DNA from: Verrucomicrobiaceae bacterium
GTDB taxonomy: Bacteria; Verrucomicrobiota; Verrucomicrobiia; Verrucomicrobiales; Verrucomicrobiaceae
Assembly (NCBI GenBank): GCA_021298725.1
Contig: JAJTDU010000025.1
Span: 1 to 32,769 of the forward strand
Reading direction: 5' to 3'
DNA: 32,769 bases
This document shows, piece after piece, positions 17,461 through 25,799 of the stretch. Positions within the stretch are counted from its first letter, which is position 1; each line of letters starts with the position of its first letter. The notes below the pieces were generated by a model. That model did no database searches. It was given only the letters and a program-made list of their open reading frames with translations, and was not told the DNA's origin. Made by a program: the position numbers and the translations under genes.

Positions 17461-18177
17461 ATGCTTCGTCTGCTTGTCATGCTCCTCGCTCTCGCTTCCT
17501 GTGCGCGGATGCCCGTTCCTGCCGCCTTGCCGCCTAACTTCACCTCCATCTTGCCTGTGAGTTGCAAGCAAGTGCTTCACGTCACCGCAGCCGACGATCA
17601 AAGCACCTCCGCACAACTCAGAATGCTGCAATGCGCCTCCACAGGCACTTGGTCTGTCGTTGGTGAAACCATTCCCGTCCGCATCGGCCGCCACGGACTT
17701 GCTTGGGGCGCTGGCGAGCCTGTTTTGCCCGCCGCTGCCGGTGTCCGCATCAAAAAAGAGGGCGATGGCTGTGCGCCCATCGGCATCTTCCGTATCACCC
17801 AGGCCTTCGGCTCAGAAGCTGCCCCCAGCGGGATCAAACTGCCCTACCTTCACTGCACCTCACACCACTTCGGCATCGACGATGTGCGCTCACGCTTCTA
17901 CAACCAGATCGTCGATGACCGTGAGGTCGCCTGCGACTGGACCAACCCGGAAACGATGACTCCGAGTAGCGGCTGCTACAAGCTGGGGGCCGTCATCGCC
18001 CACAATCCGCAGAATCGCCCTGGCCTCGGCTCCTGCATCTTCATGCACCTCTGGCAGGGCGAAACCATCCCCACCTCCGGCTGCACGGCGATGAGCGAGC
18101 CGGATCTGCGGAAAGTTCTCACTTGGCTCGATCCCGCCGCCGATCCGCGGCTGGTGCAGCTTGTGGACCCCCGTTGA
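17461..18177 (+). CDS. L,D-transpeptidase-like (YkuD-fold) lipoprotein
   Basis: 238 residues. The N-terminus MLRLLVMLLALASC carries a lipobox (C14), so it is probably anchored to a membrane facing the periplasm. The C-terminal half shows the L,D-transpeptidase pattern: 'GSCIFMHLW' with the conserved His, then 'TSGCTAMSE' with the putative catalytic Cys. Mid-protein 'GDGCAPIGIFRIT' matches the 'TPxGxF' element of the fold. Family members cross-link peptidoglycan or attach lipoproteins to it. ATG 17461 was used because it begins the signal peptide and lies beyond the upstream terminator. It converges with hemB, leaving 5 bases between the stops. Confidence 0.8.
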   Translation: MLRLLVMLLALASCARMPVPAALPPNFTSILPVSCKQVLHVTAADDQSTSAQLRMLQCASTGTWSVVGETIPVRIGRHGLAWGAGEPVLPAAAGVRIKKEGDGCAPIGIFRITQAFGSEAAPSGIKLPYLHCTSHHFGIDDVRSRFYNQIVDDREVACDWTNPETMTPSSGCYKLGAVIAHNPQNRPGLGSCIFMHLWQGETIPTSGCTAMSEPDLRKVLTWLDPAADPRLVQLVDPR

Positions 18178-18182
18178 AAAAC

Positions 18183-19157
18183 TCAGCGCCACGCCGCCGA
18201 CCACTGCTTCGCGAAGTAGGTCAGAATCATGTCCGCGCCCGCACGGCGGATGCCGATGAGCGATTCGTGAACGATCTTCGCTTCATCGAGCCAGCCAGCC
18301 GCAGAAGCCGATTTGATCATCAAATACTCCCCGCTGACCTGATACGCAGCGATGGGCAAGAACGTGGCAGCGCGAATTTTCGCGATGATGTCGAGATACG
18401 GGCCCGCAGGCTTCACCATGAGGATGTCAGCTCCTTCGGATTCATCCAACGCTGCCTCACGCAGCGCCTCACGTGCGTTCGCCGGGTCCATTTGGTACGT
18501 CTTCTTGTCTCCGGCCTTCGGCGCTGAGTCCAAGGCTCCGCGAAACGGCCCGTAGTAGGCGCTGGCATACTTGGCCGTGTAACTCATGATCGAAACAGCC
18601 TGGAAGCCCGCCGCATCGAGCGCTTCACGCAGCGCGGCCACGCGTCCGTCCATCATGTCGCTCGGCGAGACCATGTCCGCCCCCGCACGCGCATGGCAGA
18701 GCGCCTGCTGCTGCAACACCGCCACGGTTTCGTCATTCAAGACGCGTCCGTCATCGGCCACGAGGCCGTCATGGCCGTCGCTGTTGTAAGGATCGAGCGC
18801 CACATCGGTGATGACCGTCAGCGTCGGATGGGTGGCCTTCAAAGCACGGATGGCACGCGGCACGAGGCCGTCATCGGCAAAGCAGGCGGCGGCGTCACGC
18901 GTTTTCAGCTCATCCGGAATGCGCGGAAACAGCACCACAGCCGGAACGCCCAGCGCGTGTGCCTCTCCCGCTTCTTTCACCAGTCCATCCAGGCTCCAGC
19001 GCGTGCAGCCGGGCATGGAGGCGATGGGCGTGTTCTCGCCGCCTTCCTGAAGAAAGAGCGGATAGATCAGATGGCCGGGATTCAAATCGGTCTCACGCAC
19101 CAGATCGCGCATGGCGGGAGACTGGCGATTGCGGCGTGGGCGGATGGGCAGGTTCAT
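18183..19157 (-). CDS. hemB: Porphobilinogen synthase (delta-aminolevulinic acid dehydratase)
   Basis: Condenses two 5-aminolevulinate molecules to porphobilinogen in haem biosynthesis; cytoplasmic. 324 residues with both Schiff-base lysines: K196 in 'SYTAKYASAYYGPFR' and K249 in 'ILMVKPAGPYLD'. The metal-site region reads DVALDPYNSDGHDG (118-131), with aspartates where zinc enzymes have cysteines, so it is of the Asp-rich, Mg-dependent type known from Pseudomonas. N-terminal 'RPRRNRQSPAMRDLVRE' is the typical start. It is the last gene of a minus-strand run (cysS, DUF1080, hemB), but the 116-base gap before it holds a striking repeat array (19168-19262) that could carry its own promoter or operator. 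Confidence 0.95.
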   Translation of the reverse strand: MNLPIRPRRNRQSPAMRDLVRETDLNPGHLIYPLFLQEGGENTPIASMPGCTRWSLDGLVKEAGEAHALGVPAVVLFPRIPDELKTRDAAACFADDGLVPRAIRALKATHPTLTVITDVALDPYNSDGHDGLVADDGRVLNDETVAVLQQQALCHARAGADMVSPSDMMDGRVAALREALDAAGFQAVSIMSYTAKYASAYYGPFRGALDSAPKAGDKKTYQMDPANAREALREAALDESEGADILMVKPAGPYLDIIAKIRAATFLPIAAYQVSGEYLMIKSASAAGWLDEAKIVHESLIGIRRAGADMILTYFAKQWSAAWR

Positions 19158-19167
19158 GGCGGGGAAA

Positions 19168-19262
19168 GTTTACAGTGGTTGACGGTCGTTGAGGCTGTCG
19201 CGTTGACCATGGCTGGGACAGACCACCGTAAACCATCGTCAACAACGTAAACAACCGTAAAC
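19168..19262. repeat. Helically phased GTTKAC hexamer array, inverted halves, upstream of hemB
   Basis: The intergenic region between the short DUF1080 gene and hemB is made almost wholly of copies of GTTTAC/GTTGAC. On the plus strand they start at 19168, 19178, 19188 (GTTGAG) and 19202. On the minus strand they occupy 19228-19233, 19238-19243, 19247-19252 and 19257-19262. Spacing within each half is 9-10 bases except for the last plus-strand copy, and the two halves are inverted relative to each other. The right half reads as a decamer repeat close to GTAAACAACC. Such phasing suggests a multi-site protein-binding region; a degenerate mobile-element end is an alternative. Confidence 0.7.
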
Positions 19263-19273
19263 TCCGCCTTCGC

Positions 19274-19873
19274 TTACGGCAGCGTCTTGGACTCCACTTC
19301 CTTGATCTGAATGTGCCGGTATTCCATCACACCACGGTCGCCTTCGAGACCGATGGGGCCGGTAGCAGGCAGCACGAGCGCGGCTTCGAGGACTTCGCCG
19401 TTGCAGGTGCAATGAGCCACGCCTTCTTTCACCTCGACCTGCGGCTTGTACTGCTTCAGTTCCTTGTAGGGACCGGCCACGAGGTAGTCGCGGCACTGAA
19501 GCTGCGGCTTGCGGAGAAAGACACCGCTGTCCGCGTTCACGCTGGCGCGGAATTCGAGCTTAAGGGTGAAGTTCTTTGGGAACTCGGCCACGGTGTAAAG
19601 CTGACCAGTGAGCTTGTCCGCCTCGGTGGGAAAAGTGACCGCAATGGCGCCATCCTTGACGATGTAGCGCCCTGCATCCGCCGCCTCGGTCTTGCCGTCG
19701 TGCTTATCCAGGATTTTGCCTGGATTCGGATCGTCCTTCTTCGTTTTTTCGCGGAAACACCAGCCGGTGAGGTCTTTGCCGTTGAAGAGCGAAGTGAAGC
19801 CGGCTTCAGGCTGCCAATCTTCGGCGTGCAGGGTTGAACCGGCTAAGGCGAGGAGGAGTGCGATGTGTTTCAT
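19274..19873 (-). CDS. Secreted single-domain DUF1080 protein
   Basis: 199 residues with a signal peptide (MKHIALLLALAGSTLHA, cleavage near 17). One DUF1080 beta-sandwich begins at 'EAGFTSLFNGKDLTGWCF' and includes 'NFTLKLEFRASVNADSGVFLRKPQLQCRDY'. It lacks the second domain of the larger DUF1080 protein at 11962-13398. It starts 15 bases after the cysS stop, so it is probably co-transcribed with that housekeeping gene, an unexpected partner. The function is probably carbohydrate binding or hydrolysis; the substrate is unknown. Confidence 0.88.
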   Translation of the reverse strand: MKHIALLLALAGSTLHAEDWQPEAGFTSLFNGKDLTGWCFREKTKKDDPNPGKILDKHDGKTEAADAGRYIVKDGAIAVTFPTEADKLTGQLYTVAEFPKNFTLKLEFRASVNADSGVFLRKPQLQCRDYLVAGPYKELKQYKPQVEVKEGVAHCTCNGEVLEAALVLPATGPIGLEGDRGVMEYRHIQIKEVESKTLP

Positions 19874-19888
19874 GGTTGGGGTGGAGTA

Positions 19889-21373
19889 TTACTTGGCGAC
19901 AACAGAGAATCCTTCTTTGCTGTCCTTGATCAGCCAGCCAGCGGCTTCGAGCTGCTTTCTCAAAGTGTCTGCTGTAGCCCAATCTTTCGCCTGTTTCGCG
20001 TCCCAGCGCTGTTGCGCGAGGGCTTGGATGTCTGGCGGAACATCGGCCGCGACTTCTTCGAGCACGGGAGGCAGAACGATGCCGAGCGTCTGGAGCATGA
20101 AATGCAGGCCGTTGCGCGTGGCGGCGGCTTCTTCGGGGTTGAGCGCGGCAGGCTTGAGCTTGTTCAGCGTGCCGAAGATGGAGCCAAGCGCACCGGGGAC
20201 GTTGAGGTCTTTGAGCAGGGTGTCCCAGGCTTCGGAGAAGGGACCTGGAGCGCGGACCTCCGAGTCCGCAGCAGGTGAACGAAGCGTTGAGTCACCGTCT
20301 GAGCTGGAAGGGGGATTGGAGTCGCTGGCGGAGTGCTGCGGGTTCGGAGACCCGCGCTCCAGCGCCTTGTCAGCCTTGGCCATTTTTTGCAGGGCCTGAC
20401 GCGCGGAGTCGAGGCTGTGCATGGTGAAGTTCAACGGGGCGCTGTAATGACCGGAAATCAGGACGTAGCGGACTTCAGCAGCGCTGTAACCGCGTTTGGC
20501 CAAGTCTTCGAGCGTGTAGAGGTTGCCAATGCTCTTGCTCATCTTCCCACCGTCCACCATGAGATGCGCGACGTGCATCCAGTGATGCGCAAACTTCCCG
20601 TGCGTGCTGCAGCAGCTCTGCGCGATCTCGTTTTCGTGATGCGGAAAGATCAGGTCCACGCCTCCGCTATGCAGATCGAAGTCTTCGCCGAGGTATTCGA
20701 GAATCATCGCGCTGCATTCGAGATGCCAGCCGGGCCGGCCCTCGCCCCAAGGGCTGGGCCAGAAATTTTCGCCGTCTTCGGGCTTGCGGGCCTTCCACAG
20801 GGCAAAGTCAGTGAGCGAGTCCTTCGTGTATTCGTCGCTGTCAGTCGCGCTGGCCGCTTCGCTGGCGCCGAGACGCAGTTCGCGGTCTTCCAGGTGACTG
20901 AGCTTGCCGTAGTCTTTGAACGAGGAGACGCGAAAATACACGCTACCATCCGCCGCCGCGTAGGCATGGCCTCCAGCGGCGAGTTTTTCGATCATTGCGA
21001 TCTGCTGCGGAATGTGGGCCACCGCGCTGGGCTCGATGTGTGGGCGCAGCAGGTTCAGGGCATCGCAATCCGTGTGAAACTTGGCCGTCCAGCTCTGGGT
21101 GAAGTCGATGAGGCTCTGACCGGCCTTTTGGGAGTCGCGGATCGTTTTATCGTCCACATCGGTGATGTTGCGGACATGCAGCGTCGGCGTGCCGGAGGCC
21201 TCAACGACGCGGCGCATCACATCCTGGGCCACGAAGGTGCGGAAGTTGCCAATGTGCGCCGGACCATAGACCGTGGGACCGCAGCAGTAGAAACGCAGGG
21301 TTTGGCCGTCGAGCGGCGTCACTTCGCGGTCGGTGCGGGTCAGCGTGTCGTGGAGAGTCAGATGGGCGGGCAT
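19889..21373 (-). CDS. cysS: Cysteinyl-tRNA synthetase carrying an in-frame repeat insertion
   Basis: Class I aminoacyl-tRNA synthetase that charges tRNA-Cys. 494 residues: '[20 protein letters not shown]' (zinc Cys and the HIGH motif as HIGN, 40-43), '[12 protein letters not shown]', '[17 protein letters not shown]' and KMSKS (277-281, in '[10 protein letters not shown]'). Between the anticodon-binding helices (about 339-376) lies a Ser/Pro/Asp-rich stretch encoded by a REP-like palindromic doublet (20247-20360). It is 38 codons and keeps the frame. The C-terminal helical domain resumes normally ('[28 protein letters not shown]'). ATG 21373 was used; no Shine-Dalgarno sequence is seen. Confidence 0.95.
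   Translation of the reverse strand: MPAHLTLHDTLTRTDREVTPLDGQTLRFYCCGPTVYGPAHIGNFRTFVAQDVMRRVVEASGTPTLHVRNITDVDDKTIRDSQKAGQSLIDFTQSWTAKFHTDCDALNLLRPHIEPSAVAHIPQQIAMIEKLAAGGHAYAAADGSVYFRVSSFKDYGKLSHLEDRELRLGASEAASATDSDEYTKDSLTDFALWKARKPEDGENFWPSPWGEGRPGWHLECSAMILEYLGEDFDLHSGGVDLIFPHHENEIAQSCCSTHGKFAHHWMHVAHLMVDGGKMSKSIGNLYTLEDLAKRGYSAAEVRYVLISGHYSAPLNFTMHSLDSARQALQKMAKADKALERGSPNPQHSASDSNPPSSSDGDSTLRSPAADSEVRAPGPFSEAWDTLLKDLNVPGALGSIFGTLNKLKPAALNPEEAAATRNGLHFMLQTLGIVLPPVLEEVAADVPPDIQALAQQRWDAKQAKDWATADTLRKQLEAAGWLIKDSKEGFSVVAK
20247..20360. repeat. REP-like palindromic doublet inside cysS
   Basis: Two 27-base units (20247-20273 and 20334-20360) lie in inverted orientation around a 60-base spacer; pairing extends to 20245-20362 (CTGGAGCG...CGCTCCAG). 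Each unit is itself a hairpin: GCGGAC-CTCCGA-GTCCGC (20252-20269) and GCGGGT-TCGGAG-ACCCGC (20338-20355). The units differ at four positions, all paired within the stems, so both stems are kept by compensatory changes. This is the architecture of REP/REPIN elements spread by RAYT transposases. The insert length, 114 bases, preserves the cysS frame. Confidence 0.85.
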
Positions 21374-21544
21374 GCGAGCGGGGAAAAGTGAATGACGAAT
21401 GAGTCATCCATGTCGTGAAGTTCAGGAGTTCACAAGTTTTTGTATGCAGAGAGCAGGACCAAGAATCAAAGCCCCTTTCAATGACCTGAGAGGCCGAATT
21501 TTTCCGTGCAGGCTACTGTTTGAGTGCGGGGGCTGTCATGCACT

Positions 21545-22813
21545 TCAAGCCCGCACCTGCCCCGTCCCATCCAACCAATATTTGTAGCTGCATAGTTCAG
21601 CGAGGCCCATGGGACCGCGGGCGTGAAGTTTGTCGGTGGAGATGCCGATCTCGGCTCCAAATCCGAATTCACCGCCGTCGTTGAAACGTGTGCTGGCGTT
21701 GTGGACGACGACGGCGCTGTCCACTTCGTGCTGAAAGCGTTCGGCGACTGTTCTGTCCTTGGTGATGATGCTGTCGGTGTGGTGGGAGCCGTAGCGATTG
21801 ATGTGAAGGATGGCTTCATCGATGCCGGTGACGGTTTTAGCAGCGAGGATGAGGTCGAGATATTCGGTGGTCCAGTCTTCCTCGGTGGCGGCTTTGGCAG
21901 GCACGCCTAGGTGCTGCAAGGCAGCGGCATCCCCCCGGATTTCGACTTTGGCCTCGGCGAGACGCTTGCCAACGAGTGGATAGAAGGAGGTGGCGACGTC
22001 TTGATGAACGAGGATGGTTTCCAGGGCATTGCAGACCCCAGGCTTCTGGCACTTGGAGTTGATGATGATGTCAGCGGCCATCTGCTGGTCGGCATCGGCA
22101 TGCACATAAACGTGGCAGATGCCGTCGTAGTGCTTGATGACAGGCATGCGAGCGGTGGCGACGACTTTTTCGATCAGACCTTTGCCGCCACGCGGAATGA
22201 TGAGATCGAGGTATTGGTCCATCTTCGCCATGTGCTCGACGCTGGAGCGATCCGTGAAGGGGATAAGCTGGATGCTGTCGGGTGGGAGTCCGGCGCGTTC
22301 GCCACCAGCCTGCAAGGCGGCGGCAAGGGCCCGATTGCTGTCGATGGCCTCACTGCCGCCCCGAAGGATGGTGGCGTTGCCAGTCTTGAAGCAGAGCGAG
22401 GCTGCGTCGGTGGTGACGTTGGGGCGTGACTCGAAGATGATGCCGATGACACCGATGGGAACGCGGACTTTGCGGATTCGCAGACCGTTCGGGCGGGTCC
22501 ATTCAGCGAGCTTTTCGCCAACGGGATCGGGCAGCAATGCGACTTCACGCAAAGCCTCCGCGATGGCATTCAAACGCTTTGGATCGAGCGTGAGTCGGTC
22601 GAGCATGGCCTTGCTGAGGCCGTTTACCTCGGCACGGGCGAGATCGAGGGCGTTGGCGGCTAGTATAGCGTCCTGACGCGCCATGATTTCATCGGCCATG
22701 GCGATGAGGATGGCGTTTTTCTGCTCGGTGGTGAGTTTGGCAAGGGCGTAGGAGGCGGCACGGGCAAGGCGGCCCATGTCGAGAATGGCGGACTGGATTT
22801 CGGAATCGGTCAT
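21545..22813 (-). CDS. proA: Gamma-glutamyl phosphate reductase
   Basis: Second step of proline synthesis: NADPH-dependent reduction of gamma-glutamyl phosphate to glutamate semialdehyde. 422 residues, full length for ProA. Recognisable parts are 'RTVRPN'-like 'EWTRPNGLRIRKVRVPIGVIGIIFESRPNVT', 'CFKTGNATILRGGSEAIDSN', 'LIIPRGGKGLIEKV', the catalytic Cys C261 in 'CQKPGVCNALET', 'DAAALQHLG' and C-terminal 'FNDGGEFGFGAEIGISTDKLHARGPMGLAELCSYKY'. ATG 22813 begins the normal N-terminus. proB is not adjacent. It lies 60 bases after the esterase gene and 171 bases before cysS. Confidence 0.95.
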   Translation of the reverse strand: MTDSEIQSAILDMGRLARAASYALAKLTTEQKNAILIAMADEIMARQDAILAANALDLARAEVNGLSKAMLDRLTLDPKRLNAIAEALREVALLPDPVGEKLAEWTRPNGLRIRKVRVPIGVIGIIFESRPNVTTDAASLCFKTGNATILRGGSEAIDSNRALAAALQAGGERAGLPPDSIQLIPFTDRSSVEHMAKMDQYLDLIIPRGGKGLIEKVVATARMPVIKHYDGICHVYVHADADQQMAADIIINSKCQKPGVCNALETILVHQDVATSFYPLVGKRLAEAKVEIRGDAAALQHLGVPAKAATEEDWTTEYLDLILAAKTVTGIDEAILHINRYGSHHTDSIITKDRTVAERFQHEVDSAVVVHNASTRFNDGGEFGFGAEIGISTDKLHARGPMGLAELCSYKYWLDGTGQVRA

Positions 22814-22873
22814 GAAGTTAGGGTTCGCGGTTCTGTTCGCAGTTCCCGGTCTGGCTGCAAACAGAACCATGCT

Positions 22874-23782
22874 CTAGTTGGAAGGCACGGGGCCTTCGAG
22901 GATCTGGACATCTTTGTCGAGGAGATGGCGGTCGAGAAAGAGGCGCATGTGCCCGATGAGTTGTGGGCTGAAAAAAACATGACCGCCATCGGTGCCAGTG
23001 AGCAGGGTGGCAGGAATCCCGGCCTTTTCGAGCGCAGCGTCAAACTCGGTGGCCTGGGAGTAACGTACGATGTTGTCTTTTTCACCGTGGATGATGAGGA
23101 AAGGAGTATCGTCTGGGGTGATGTAGGTGACGGGTGAGGCGCTGCGAGCGATGTCGGGCTTGTTTTTGATGGTGCCGCCGATCAGCTTCGAAAGTCCCGT
23201 CTTGGGATCGTCCACATTGATGATCGTGCCTTCACCAGCAAAGGTCAGAAAGTTTGAAGGGCCGCAGAAGTCGAGCACGCAGGTGACGCGACTGCTTTGC
23301 GTGAGATTTGGCCCGAGATCACCCTCCAACGCCTTCACACCGCCGGTGACGCCCAGCATGCTGACAAGATGCCCACCTGCGGAGATGCCGAAGACGGCGA
23401 TTTTGTCGGGATCGATCTGGTTTTCCGCCGCATGGGCCCGGAGGGCGCGGATGGCGGCCTTGCAGTCATGAAGCTGAGCGGGCCAAATGGCCTCGTCGGT
23501 GAGTCGGTAGTTGATGCTGGCCCCGGCATAGGGCTTGTCTTTGATCAGGCTGAGCAGGATGCCAGCCTGATTCTTGCTACCATCCTCCCAGCCACCACCG
23601 TGGACGAAAACGACGAGCGGACGCGGTTGGGTGGTCTTCGCCTCTGGCAGGTAGAGGTCAAGCTTCTGGCGCGGGTTGTCAGCGCCGACGTAATCGAGAT
23701 CTCGCATGACATGATAGCCAGCCGGGCCCTGACATTGAGCCAGGGCTGGAAAGACTAGAGCGATAAGGCAAGATAGGCGCAT
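22874..23782 (-). CDS. Secreted alpha/beta-hydrolase (esterase/lipase, BD-FAE-like)
   Basis: 302 residues. A signal peptide (MRLSCLIALVFPALAQC, possibly lipidated at C17) is followed by 'DLDYVGADNPRQKLDLYLPE', typical of secreted carbohydrate-esterase-like hydrolases of this phylum. The oxyanion-hole motif is HGGGW (61-65), the nucleophile S134 lies in GISAG, and D236 ('HGEKDNIV') and H268 ('DGGHVFF') complete the triad. It probably removes acyl groups from carbohydrate or other esters; the substrate is unknown. ATG 23782 was chosen for the signal peptide; longer in-frame starts would read through the divergent promoter region. A TATAAG box (23797-23792) is only 9 bases before the ATG. Confidence 0.88.
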   Translation of the reverse strand: MRLSCLIALVFPALAQCQGPAGYHVMRDLDYVGADNPRQKLDLYLPEAKTTQPRPLVVFVHGGGWEDGSKNQAGILLSLIKDKPYAGASINYRLTDEAIWPAQLHDCKAAIRALRAHAAENQIDPDKIAVFGISAGGHLVSMLGVTGGVKALEGDLGPNLTQSSRVTCVLDFCGPSNFLTFAGEGTIINVDDPKTGLSKLIGGTIKNKPDIARSASPVTYITPDDTPFLIIHGEKDNIVRYSQATEFDAALEKAGIPATLLTGTDGGHVFFSPQLIGHMRLFLDRHLLDKDVQILEGPVPSN

Positions 23783-23857
23783 GATTGGCCTCTTATACCC
23801 GGAAAAGCCGCAAAACAAGAGCCGCTCTAACCTTGCAAAACCTGGATGGTTGTCACC

Positions 23858-23886
23858 TTGACGCATGGTTAACCAGAACATACTAT
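23858..23886 (+). promoter_or_regulatory. Predicted sigma-70 promoter, leaderless, of the BamD-like gene
   Basis: TTGACG (23858-23863), a 17-base spacer and TACTAT (23881-23886). The -10 box ends 7 bases before ATG 23894, so the predicted transcription start coincides with the start codon. The hexamers are identical to those of the sucC promoter. An alternative reading, CATACT at 23879-23884, moves the start by only two bases. Confidence 0.6.
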
Positions 23887-23893
23887 CGCAGTG

Positions 23894-25213
23894 ATGAAAG
23901 CCCCCATCCCCGTCCGCTTGCCACTCGTCCTGGCATGTGTTTTTTCGTATCTGTCTCTCCCAACGCCTTCGTTTGCGCTGTTTGAATTCATTTTCGGCAA
24001 GAAGGACGGAAAAGTGGCCCCAATGGCCAGCGAGCGCGAAACCCAAGAAGCAGCCGCCTCCGTCATACTGGCCGAAGCCCGCCTCGCCCAGAACGCAGGC
24101 AAGACAGGCAAGGCGCAAAACCTTTACCAAGCGTTGGTCAAAAAGTATCCCTTCACGCCGAGCGCCGCCGAGGCAGCATTACAAAACGCGCTCATCATCC
24201 GTCACACTGGGCGCATGGACGATGCTTTCGAGGCATTGCAGAGTTTTCTCAACGACTACAGGGACAGCCCGCGCTTCAACGAGGCCATCGAAAAGCAGTT
24301 TGAACTCGCCGAGGAAGCCAAAGGCGGACGTAAACAGCGCGGCCTGCTCCTGGTGGCCATGAAAATGAACAGTTCGGACATCATTGAGTTCTACGACCGC
24401 ATCATCCGCAACGCACCTTTCGGAAAGTACGCCCCGCTGGCACAGTTCAGCATCGCCGAAATCCAGCAGGATCTGAATGAGAAGGACAAGGCCGTGGCCG
24501 CCTACCAGCGGGTGGTGGAAAATTACCCCGGAACCTCCCAAGCCGCCGAGGCACAGTTCCGCATCGGCTCCATTAGCAATATTGCTGCCCAGCGCAGCGA
24601 GGACGCCTCCAACTTGCTCGCAGCGCGTGATGCCCTTCGCACCTACATCGCCTCAAACCCCGGTGGTGAGCGCAAACAGGAGACGGAAATGATTCTGAGC
24701 CAAGTGAACACCGCTGAGGCCAACCAGTCTCTGACCGTGGCTAAATTCTACAAGCGCATGGGAAAAACACGAGCAGCGGCCATTTATCTCAATGAAGCGC
24801 TCAAATATGGCTCTGCCGAGGTGTCTGCGGAAGCGCGCACGCTGCTTGCTGAACTGGCTGCCGAAGATCCAGACGGAGTAGCTGAGGCACAAAAGAATCC
24901 AGGGCAGGATTACACCGCCTTGTCCGCACAAAATTTGAAATCGCGCTCCGATTATGTCGGCCCGCTGGCACCAGATCTGGCACGTCTGAGTCAGAAACCG
25001 AAGATGCGCACAGGAGATGATGGTTTCATGCCCATTCCACTCCAGGAGCCAACTTTGCCGCTGCGTCCGGGTGCCACCACTCCAGGGGCGGGGTCGCTGC
25101 TGCCGCCGGTTCCAGAAACGGAAAAGCCAGCACTGTTGCCAGTGCCGCCCACTCCTGGTGGTGGCACGCTGCCAGTGCCGCAGCCGCCTGCTGCCGTGAA
25201 GCCCGCGTCATAA
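23894..25213 (+). CDS. BamD/YfiO-like TPR outer-membrane assembly protein
   Basis: 439 residues. The N-terminal signal region (1-28, ending PTPSFA; C15 could alternatively be a weak lipobox Cys) precedes a series of tetratricopeptide-like helical pairs (about 45-300): 'AQNLYQALVKKYPFTPSAAEAAL', 'AFEALQSFLNDYRDSPRFNEAIE', 'AVAAYQRVVENYPGTSQAAEAQFRIG'. This is the pattern of BamD, which helps insert outer-membrane proteins. A Pro-rich, low-complexity tail fills about 370-439. An LptE-like lipoprotein follows after 64 bases, which supports an outer-membrane biogenesis role. ATG 23894 was preferred over GTG 23891. Confidence 0.75.
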   Translation: MKAPIPVRLPLVLACVFSYLSLPTPSFALFEFIFGKKDGKVAPMASERETQEAAASVILAEARLAQNAGKTGKAQNLYQALVKKYPFTPSAAEAALQNALIIRHTGRMDDAFEALQSFLNDYRDSPRFNEAIEKQFELAEEAKGGRKQRGLLLVAMKMNSSDIIEFYDRIIRNAPFGKYAPLAQFSIAEIQQDLNEKDKAVAAYQRVVENYPGTSQAAEAQFRIGSISNIAAQRSEDASNLLAARDALRTYIASNPGGERKQETEMILSQVNTAEANQSLTVAKFYKRMGKTRAAAIYLNEALKYGSAEVSAEARTLLAELAAEDPDGVAEAQKNPGQDYTALSAQNLKSRSDYVGPLAPDLARLSQKPKMRTGDDGFMPIPLQEPTLPLRPGATTPGAGSLLPPVPETEKPALLPVPPTPGGGTLPVPQPPAAVKPAS

Positions 25214-25277
25214 TTCTTGCGCTGCTAGGCGACGCAGGCCATAGGCACTCGCGTTCACTTTTCATATCTCATCTTGG

Positions 25278-25784
25278 ATGAAACAGACTCTTTTTCTCCT
25301 GGCATTTTGCCTTCTACTTACCGGCTGTGCCGGCTACTCACTCGGGAATCAGAAGCCCGTGCAATTGCGGCACATCACCAAGCTTGCAGTGCCTGCGTTT
25401 GAAAACCTTACCTTGGAGCCACGTTTGGCGGTTCTCGTTACTAATACCATCATCAAGCAACTTCAGAACCACGGCTCCTACCAGATCGTCGCCAGAAGAG
25501 ATGCCGAGGCCGTCTTGGAAGGCAAAATACAGAACATTCAGCGCGCTCAGTTCCGCTCTGACCGCAACAACATCCTGCGCACCTCGCAGATTCAGGCCAC
25601 TCTGCTTTGCGATTTCACTGTTAAAGAGTCAGGTTCAGGCAAGCTGCTACGCACTGGCACCAGTTCGGCTATCTCTAACATGATCATTGATGCCAACATG
25701 CAGCTTTCAGAAACACAGTTGCTCGAAGATCTTGCTCAGCAGCTTGCTTTCCCGGTTGCCGATGAACTCTCCGAGGGCTGGTAA
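25278..25784 (+). CDS. LptE-like lipopolysaccharide-assembly lipoprotein
   Basis: 168 residues with a clear lipoprotein signal (MKQTLFLLAFCLLLTGC, lipobox LTGC, C17) directly followed by 'AGYSLG'. The LptE-family pattern follows: 'ITKLAVPAFENLTLEPRLAVLVTNTIIKQLQNHGSYQIV', then 'AEAVLEGKIQNIQR'. LptE plugs the LptD translocon that delivers LPS to the outer leaflet, so the host should have a conventional outer membrane. It sits between the BamD-like gene (64 bases) and rsmI (15 bases). Confidence 0.82.
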   Translation: MKQTLFLLAFCLLLTGCAGYSLGNQKPVQLRHITKLAVPAFENLTLEPRLAVLVTNTIIKQLQNHGSYQIVARRDAEAVLEGKIQNIQRAQFRSDRNNILRTSQIQATLLCDFTVKESGSGKLLRTGTSSAISNMIIDANMQLSETQLLEDLAQQLAFPVADELSEGW

Positions 25785-25799
25785 TTCCCACTTCCACCC

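Noticed and set aside
20333-21391. Plus-strand open frame of about 350 codons opposite cysS
   Set aside because: CysRS motifs HIGN and KMSKS are on the minus strand; the plus-strand product matches nothing and runs into the REP-like repeat.
21374-21544. Possible cysS promoter TTGATT-17-CATACA on the minus strand
   Set aside because: The -10 match is only three of six and other combinations are equally likely, so no promoter was annotated.
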